From: Candidatus Bathyarchaeota archaeon
GTDB lineage: Archaea > Thermoproteota > Bathyarchaeia > Bathyarchaeales > SOJC01
Reading direction: 5' to 3'
DNA length: 32,754 nt
Assembly (NCBI GenBank): GCA_004376645.1
Contig: SOJC01000040.1
Coordinates: forward strand, 1-32,754
Position numbers and translations under genes: made by a program. Each line of letters starts with the position of its first letter. Position 1 is the stretch's first letter. Positions 29,775-32,754 of the stretch are shown here, piece after piece. The notes under the pieces are model-generated. The model did no database searches. It worked only from the letters and a program-made list of their open reading frames with translations, and had not been told where the DNA came from.

Positions 29775-29996
29775 ATGGCTAATTTAGAGTTGTCCATTGC
29801 GCCAATGCATAGAATAATCAAAAAAGCCAAAGCAGACAGAGTCAGTGAGAGCGCAGCAAAAGCTTTGGCAATTGCCCTCGAAGATATCGGCATAAGAATC
29901 GCAAAAGAAGCAATAGAGTACGCTATGCATGCAGGGCGTAAAACTGTAAAGTCTGAAGACATAGAAATAGCAAAGCGAAAAGTGGTTGGAAAATAA
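29775..29996 (+). CDS. Archaeal histone (HMf-like)
   Basis: The 73-aa protein is a single histone fold: ELSIAPMHRIIKKAKADRVS (5-24, helix 1 and loop 1 with the 'l..aPv.RiiKkagAdRVS' signature), ESAAKALAIALEDIGIRIAK (25-44, long helix 2), then YAMHAGRKTVKSEDIEIAKR (49-68, loop 2 with RKTVK and helix 3). It packages DNA as dimers that stack into hypernucleosomes. There are no N- or C-terminal tails beyond KVVGK. The gene is single-copy in this window, with its own promoter, GGAG before ATG 29775, and a T-rich stretch (CTTTTT, 30007-30012) after the stop. Histones are absent from Sulfolobales, so the host is from another lineage. Confidence 0.95.
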   Translation: MANLELSIAPMHRIIKKAKADRVSESAAKALAIALEDIGIRIAKEAIEYAMHAGRKTVKSEDIEIAKRKVVGK

Positions 29997-30006
29997 CCAC
30001 TCACTC

Positions 30007-30012
30007 CTTTTT
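30007..30012 (+). terminator. Candidate T-rich terminator after the histone gene
   Basis: CTTTTT about 10 nt after the stop codon; archaeal polymerase ends on such non-template T-tracts. Short, so only a candidate. Confidence 0.3.
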
Positions 30013-30136
30013 CGACACTCTTAGTAGGCTTCGTCGACTAATGCTAATTATGACAGTCTTAGACATTAATAGGCTCACCTATTCGACTTGTTGGGTCTAA
30101 TCGAAATGCAATGATTCCTAAAAGTTAGAAAGCTTT

Positions 30137-30784
30137 CTATCTCACCTGATATTCTTCGCCTTCCCGCAGAACTTGAACAGTAATATTCGAATTGGCTTCC
30201 ACTTTCTGTTTGAATTCTTGAGGATCCGTGTCCCATCTATGTATTGGCACTGCAACTTTGGGGTTAATCGCCAACGCAGCCTCGGCGGCGTCAGAATTGT
30301 CCATTGTATATGTATCTCCACTTGGGAGTAGAGCAACGTCAATACTTCCCAGTTCATTCATCTCAGGTATGAAATCTGTGTCTCCTGCATGATATATTGT
30401 CTTGCCATCAGCTTCAATCAAGTAACCAACGCCGAATCCTTTAGGATGATAAGGATTGCCGGGAGATCTAAACCGTTTGTGATTGTAAGCCTCAACTGCT
30501 CTAACCTTTATCTTTCCGTAAGTTTCCTCTTCTCCGGGCTTGAGTGTTCTAACGTTTTTGTCCAGTTTTGAAGAACAATCTTCAGGAGCGATTATCACTG
30601 TACTCTCTTTGGATGCTTCATTGACTTTAGCTGGGTGACAATGATCGAAATGTGAATGCGTTATCAAAATGACGTCCGCTTTCTTTGTGACTGGAGAGTT
30701 CTCTTCGAGGTCCACGTAGACTATTGTTTCATTGATAGAAATCTGAAAACCAGAGTGGGACAGCCACTTTATTAAGACACCCAT
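30137..30784 (-). CDS. UPF0173 metallo-beta-lactamase-fold hydrolase
   Basis: From ATG 30784 the protein is 215 aa, the normal UPF0173/UlaG-like length of about 220. The order is complete: IKWLSHSGFQI (5-15), VYVDLEE (23-29), VILITHSHFDHCHPAKV (38-54, zinc motif HSHFDH), VIIAPEDC (63-70), EAYNHKRFRSPGNPYHPKGF (98-117), KTIYHAGDTDFIPEM (127-141), VALLPSGDTYTMD (149-161) and VAVPIHRW (177-184). The 'H.AGDTd...em' and 'llP.gg.~tMd..~A' blocks define the family. The activity of archaeal members is unknown (lactonase- or phosphodiesterase-like proposals exist). GTG 30793 gives three more residues; neither start has a clear ribosome-binding site. It lies on the same strand as the AMP phosphorylase gene, 75 bp downstream. 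Confidence 0.9.
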   Translation of the reverse strand: MGVLIKWLSHSGFQISINETIVYVDLEENSPVTKKADVILITHSHFDHCHPAKVNEASKESTVIIAPEDCSSKLDKNVRTLKPGEEETYGKIKVRAVEAYNHKRFRSPGNPYHPKGFGVGYLIEADGKTIYHAGDTDFIPEMNELGSIDVALLPSGDTYTMDNSDAAEAALAINPKVAVPIHRWDTDPQEFKQKVEANSNITVQVLREGEEYQVR

Positions 30785-30868
30785 CCTATCCACAGATCTT
30801 CATATGGTTAATGCACTCATATTACAGTATCGCAAGAACGTATTCTCTCTCTAACTAGCTACTCTCCG

Positions 30869-32380
30869 TCAAGTGAACTTAGGAATCTTTCGTAGAAGCA
30901 TTCCTTCTATCGTGATTGGATTCATTTTCAGAGCTAGGGTGTAGGCTTCGTTGAGCTTTGAGTTTCGTTCAGCATGTATCTGTAGCAAAACATCGTTCTT
31001 CTTTATTTTGCAGCCTCTCTTCCAGAGTAGTTCGATTCCCGCTCCCTTCTCTCGAGGAGCCCCTGCTGCCCTAGCTATAGCTGTTATTGCAGCATTGTCG
31101 ACATTTGTCACGAATCCATCACACGGTGCTTTAAGCGCAATGGTTTCGTGTCCGATACTGATGTCTTGAGGTTGAACCTTTGGGTTACCGCCTTGGATTT
31201 CGATGATCTCTCGCATCTTCTTTAAAGCCTTTCCAGACGCAAGGATGTCCTTGGCGAGGATCTTTCCTTCATCAGGGTGGGCCTTGAATCCCATCTCTAG
31301 AAGTATACCTGCGAGGGCAGTAGCTTTTTCCACGAGACTTGCAGGCCCTTTTCCTTGTAGTGCCAATAATGCCTCTCTTGCTTCCAAGGCAGGACCTACA
31401 GTGTGACCGACAGGTTGCCCTCCATAAGTGATGCCGCATTGAAGGTGCATCTTGAAACGTTCGCTTAGCTCTACAAAACTCTCGGCAAGTTTTCGTGCTT
31501 CTTCCATGGTTGAGACTTTTGCTCCAGCTCCAATTGGGATGTCAATAACAACATGGTCGGCCCCGACAGACAGTTTCTTGGAAAGAATACTTGCAAGCAT
31601 CTGCCCGACAGGATCGATATTTAAGGGATGTTCAACACGAATCAACAAATCATCTGCTGGCGATATTCCCAGCTTTCCACCCCAAACTATCGCTCCTGAA
31701 GCCTTTAACGCGATACTCTTAAGTTCATCAATGTCAAATTCAACATCTGCAAGAACTTCCATCGTGTCTGCAGTTCCTGAAGAACTAGTTATAGCTCTGC
31801 TGCTAGTCTTCGGAATCAGCAATCCAGCAGCAGCCACTATCGGAACTATCAATAAAGAAACCTTGTTGCCTGGCACTCCTCCTATACTATGTTTGTCATA
31901 GCAAGACCTATCGAAGTCGATAACTTTCCCTGCTTCGATCATAGCCCGCGTCAAATACTCAATCTCGTCAATTGTCGAGCCATGAAATTCTCCTGCTAAG
32001 AGAAATGCAGCAATTTGGATCTCGCTCAACTTGTGGTCAACAACATCTCTTATGATGCTGAAGTATTCGTCCTTAGTCAGAGATTCACCTTCAATCTGTT
32101 TGTGAATGAACTTGATTGATTCAGGTGGCTGTGCTAGAGATACGGAAACCGTCCCGCCATCTTTTGCTTTCAGTTGGTCGTGGAGATCTTTGAAAATCCC
32201 GATTTCTCCTTGCTCCAAATAAGATTGTGTGGTGTCCACGAAAGCTGCTGTCTTATACTTTGCAGATGATATTTTTACCCAGTCATGAGCTAAAACACCG
32301 ATTTCCAGAGCATCTTTTTCGTGCAATAGAACCATTCGTTTGCCAACTTTCAAATCAATTATCTTCGCTCTAAGTTTCAT
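30869..32380 (-). CDS. deoA: AMP phosphorylase
   Basis: The 503-aa protein is the archaeal AMP (nucleoside monophosphate) phosphorylase, which splits NMP with phosphate into base and ribose-1,5-bisphosphate, the first step toward type III RuBisCO. It has the archaeal N-terminal domain (KLRAKIIDLKVGKRMVLLH, 2-20), then the thymidine-phosphorylase core: YDKHSIGGVPGNKVSLLIVP (161-180), IPKTSSRAITSSSGTADTME (189-208), WGGKLGISPADDLLIRVEHP (233-252), DIPIGAGAKV and GHTVGPALEAREAL. The extra N-terminal domain distinguishes it from bacterial DeoA. ATG 32380 follows GAGGAG by good spacing; the frame is open 20 codons further, but that part lies in the leader. TATATAA (32456-32462, minus) is its TATA box. 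Pathway partners (R15P isomerase, RuBisCO) are not in the window. Confidence 0.95.
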   Translation of the reverse strand: MKLRAKIIDLKVGKRMVLLHEKDALEIGVLAHDWVKISSAKYKTAAFVDTTQSYLEQGEIGIFKDLHDQLKAKDGGTVSVSLAQPPESIKFIHKQIEGESLTKDEYFSIIRDVVDHKLSEIQIAAFLLAGEFHGSTIDEIEYLTRAMIEAGKVIDFDRSCYDKHSIGGVPGNKVSLLIVPIVAAAGLLIPKTSSRAITSSSGTADTMEVLADVEFDIDELKSIALKASGAIVWGGKLGISPADDLLIRVEHPLNIDPVGQMLASILSKKLSVGADHVVIDIPIGAGAKVSTMEEARKLAESFVELSERFKMHLQCGITYGGQPVGHTVGPALEAREALLALQGKGPASLVEKATALAGILLEMGFKAHPDEGKILAKDILASGKALKKMREIIEIQGGNPKVQPQDISIGHETIALKAPCDGFVTNVDNAAITAIARAAGAPREKGAGIELLWKRGCKIKKNDVLLQIHAERNSKLNEAYTLALKMNPITIEGMLLRKIPKFT

Positions 32381-32455
32381 AGTGTGAAACTCCTCTCTTT
32401 GTATAGTGCTAGCGGAATTAAAGTAAGCATCTCTTTTCATTTCTTGATGCTTAAG

Positions 32456-32462
32456 TTATATA
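32456..32462 (-). promoter_or_regulatory. TATA box of the AMP phosphorylase gene
   Basis: TTATATA on the plus strand reads TATATAA on the minus strand, predicting a transcription start near 32430 and a 50-nt leader that includes GAGGAG before ATG 32380. Confidence 0.5.
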
Positions 32463-32488
32463 CTATTTTGGGAGGTATTCAACTCAAG

Positions 32489-32605
32489 TTGAAGGAAACG
32501 CCACTTCTGGCGTCGATGATTACTGTTCATGTTTTTCCTGTTGATACACAACAGTCTTCTCTGTTTGAATTCCAACCGGATATTCTTTTGTTTGTGCAGG
32601 TGTGA
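32489..32605 (+). CDS. Possible 38-aa protein divergent from AMP phosphorylase
   Basis: A strong ribosome-binding site GGGAGGT (32470-32476) is followed by TTG 32489 (12-nt spacing, a bit long) and a frame to TGA 32603 encoding MKETPLLASMITVHVFPVDT then QQSSLFEFQPDILLFVQV. ATG 32516 is an internal alternative. No family is recognised. After the TGA the same frame stays open to the window end, so this may be the 5' part of an interrupted or recoded gene. Low confidence: the promoter side is shared with AMP phosphorylase, and codon use is not decisive. Confidence 0.35.
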   Translation: MKETPLLASMITVHVFPVDTQQSSLFEFQPDILLFVQV

Positions 32606-32620
32606 GATAGTCAATGTCAA

Positions 32621-32754
32621 TTGGCTTTTTGGCGGGAATCTGGGTTCTCGTTTGTGGCAGCGCCGCATTGCGAGATGTCGACGGATGGGGAAGCTCTCCA
32701 GGAAGCTTTCCACGAATTGTCCGATGTGTTGAAAACCTTCCCCAAGTGTAAGCC
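32621..32754 (+). CDS. Partial open frame running off the window end
   Basis: In the frame of the previous entry, beyond TGA 32603, sequence from TTG 32621 reads LAFWRESGFSFVAAPHCEMS, then TDGEALQEAFHELSDVLKTF and PKCK to the edge. ATG 32675 (MSTDGEALQ...) is the only in-frame ATG. The last 30 residues look like an amphipathic helix and the GC content rises, both in favour of coding. No family is recognised. The start is uncertain and the 3' end is missing. Confidence 0.35.
   Translation, partial: MAFWRESGFSFVAAPHCEMSTDGEALQEAFHELSDVLKTFPKCK

Noticed and set aside
1-32754. CRISPR arrays, rRNA, tRNA and insertion sequences
   Set aside because: Looked for regular repeats, cloverleaf-like segments with TTCRA loops, transposase motifs and terminal inverted repeats; none was convincing by eye. 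A tRNAscan or CRISPR search could still find a missed one.

Overview
The window is archaeal chromosome. The evidence is an HMf-type histone, a eukaryote-type ribosomal protein eS17, AMP phosphorylase, a HerA-NurA pair, a beta-CASP RNase, a PolB2-type polymerase, TATA-box promoters and frequent GTG/TTG starts. The gene set fits a TACK-group lineage such as Bathyarchaeia. That placement is inference from gene content, not from a phylogeny.

Layout. 1-7.7 kb holds mixed single genes: a decayed SDR dehydrogenase remnant, two acetyltransferases, a small winged-helix regulator, a DUF917 protein, a stand-alone ParB-like domain, a 55-aa membrane protein, a HAD hydrolase and two tandem paralogous four-helix membrane proteins. 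7.9-12.1 kb holds a beta-CASP RNase of the archaeal CPSF type, a double zinc ribbon, a SixA-like phosphatase, a methyltransferase and an orphan 238-aa protein. 12.3-23.8 kb is rich in DNA-processing genes: nurA-herA (overlapping), a PfkB kinase, a PolB2-type polymerase operon on the other strand, a divergent pair of overlapping DUF72 genes, and a metallo-beta-lactamase nuclease-like gene. 23.9-32.7 kb is mostly housekeeping: M42 aminopeptidase, ornithine-cyclodeaminase family enzyme, metallophosphoesterase, MoaD/ThiS, eS17, TatD nuclease, histone, UPF0173 hydrolase and AMP phosphorylase.

The most interesting region is about 17.1-22.5 kb. The polymerase operon encodes, in order, a RadA/RecA-like protein without a Walker A lysine, a 91-aa helical protein, and a B-family polymerase whose exonuclease motifs are gone and whose motif C reads IVDS instead of DTDS. 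This matches the crenarchaeal Dpo2 (PolB2) cassette, which has been compared with bacterial ImuA/DnaE2 mutasomes. Across a 163-bp divergent promoter region with tandem ACTTTC repeats lie two DUF72 genes. The second ends in QVGLTSFFE, a textbook PCNA-interacting (PIP) box, which suggests that this uncharacterised TIM-barrel family works at the replication clamp in this organism.

I saw no CRISPR array, rRNA, convincing tRNA or insertion sequence. Start codons are often ambiguous; the reasons for each choice are given.
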